64,000 bases of DNA from CAVOJV01 sp963696325 (GTDB lineage Bacteria > Pseudomonadota > Gammaproteobacteria > Competibacterales > Competibacteraceae), in NCBI GenBank assembly GCA_963696325.1, contig CAVOJV010000015.1, positions 1-64,000 of the forward strand. The letters run 5' to 3'. The position numbers and the translations under genes were made by a program. Positions 63,933 through 64,000 of the stretch are shown piece after piece; position 1 is the first letter of the stretch, and the number at the start of each line of letters is the position of its first letter. The notes below the pieces were generated by a model. It was not told the origin of the DNA, did not search any database, and was given only the letters and a program-made list of their open reading frames with translations.

Positions 63933-64000
63933 ATGTCTCTAAAACTCTCAGTCATCGAAAATGATAGTTTCCCGCCACCCGATACACAAGAAGTAATTTC
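63933..64000 (+). CDS. Start of next gene, runs off the window
   Basis: ATG at 63933 after AAGGACAATT opens a frame MSLKLSVIENDSFPPPDTQE to the window end. Only 22 codons are visible; unidentifiable. It belongs to the second integrative element. Confidence 0.4.
   Translation, partial: MSLKLSVIENDSFPPPDTQEVI

Overview
The window comes from a gammaproteobacterium with about 60% GC. The evidence is the block thrS-infC-rpmI-rplT-pheS-pheT-ihfA, the block fur / recN / nadK / hrcA-grpE-dnaK-dnaJ with a perfect CIRCE operator, a tmRNA whose tag reads ANDDNYALAA, and the smpB / ratA-rnfH / bamE / fur order. HrcA/CIRCE control and the recN-nadK-hrcA neighbourhood suit Chromatiales-like or related lineages rather than enterics. 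I cannot name a species.

Layout. 1-6.9 kb is a pile of insertion sequences: IS21 (cut by the window edge), a nearly complete ISAzo13-type element, a 3'-truncated IS3, two IS630 pieces, IS66 and IS4. 7.0-13.5 kb is an integrative element ending at tRNA-Asn, with a primase-ATPase, an AlpA-like regulator, a 1.2-kb non-coding control region (paired 36-bp inverted repeats and about 20-bp iteron-like repeats), an excisionase-like gene and a tyrosine integrase. 13.6-17.2 kb holds aspC and uvrB, both broken by indels, plus a sufS fragment. 17.3-24.6 kb is an intact translation block between tRNA-Val and tRNA-Pro. 24.9-29.5 kb is a second graveyard (IS1634, IS982, a DUF3782 nuclease-like gene, two four-helix-bundle gene copies, DUF4160/DUF2442, and a UPF0175/PIN toxin-antitoxin pair). 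29.5-46.9 kb is a surface-polysaccharide (O-antigen type) cluster: DegT aminotransferase remnant, Wzx flippase, Wzy polymerase, glycosyltransferases, hexapeptide acetyltransferases, methyltransferases and a secreted beta-helix protein. Its 32-35 kb core is clearly AT-richer than the flanks. An ISKra4-type element with 20-bp terminal repeats and a 9-bp target duplication has cut one acetyltransferase. 46.9-50.2 kb has an IS21 deletion derivative, a damaged serine recombinase and a mercury module (merR broken, merT and merP intact, no merA). 50.5-61.0 kb is housekeeping (ssrA, smpB, ratA, rnfH, bamE, fur, recN, nadK, hrcA, grpE, dnaK, dnaJ). 61.1-64.0 kb starts a second integrative element directly after dnaJ.

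Themes. Core genes are intact, but aspC, uvrB and most polysaccharide genes carry one-base indels, often at homopolymers. Either this is real decay or the draft sequence is locally poor; sequence alone cannot decide. The most original signals are the control region of the tRNA-Asn element (10.9-11.9 kb), the TCGGACACAT repeats at the end of its primase gene, and the precisely reconstructable ISKra4 insertion.
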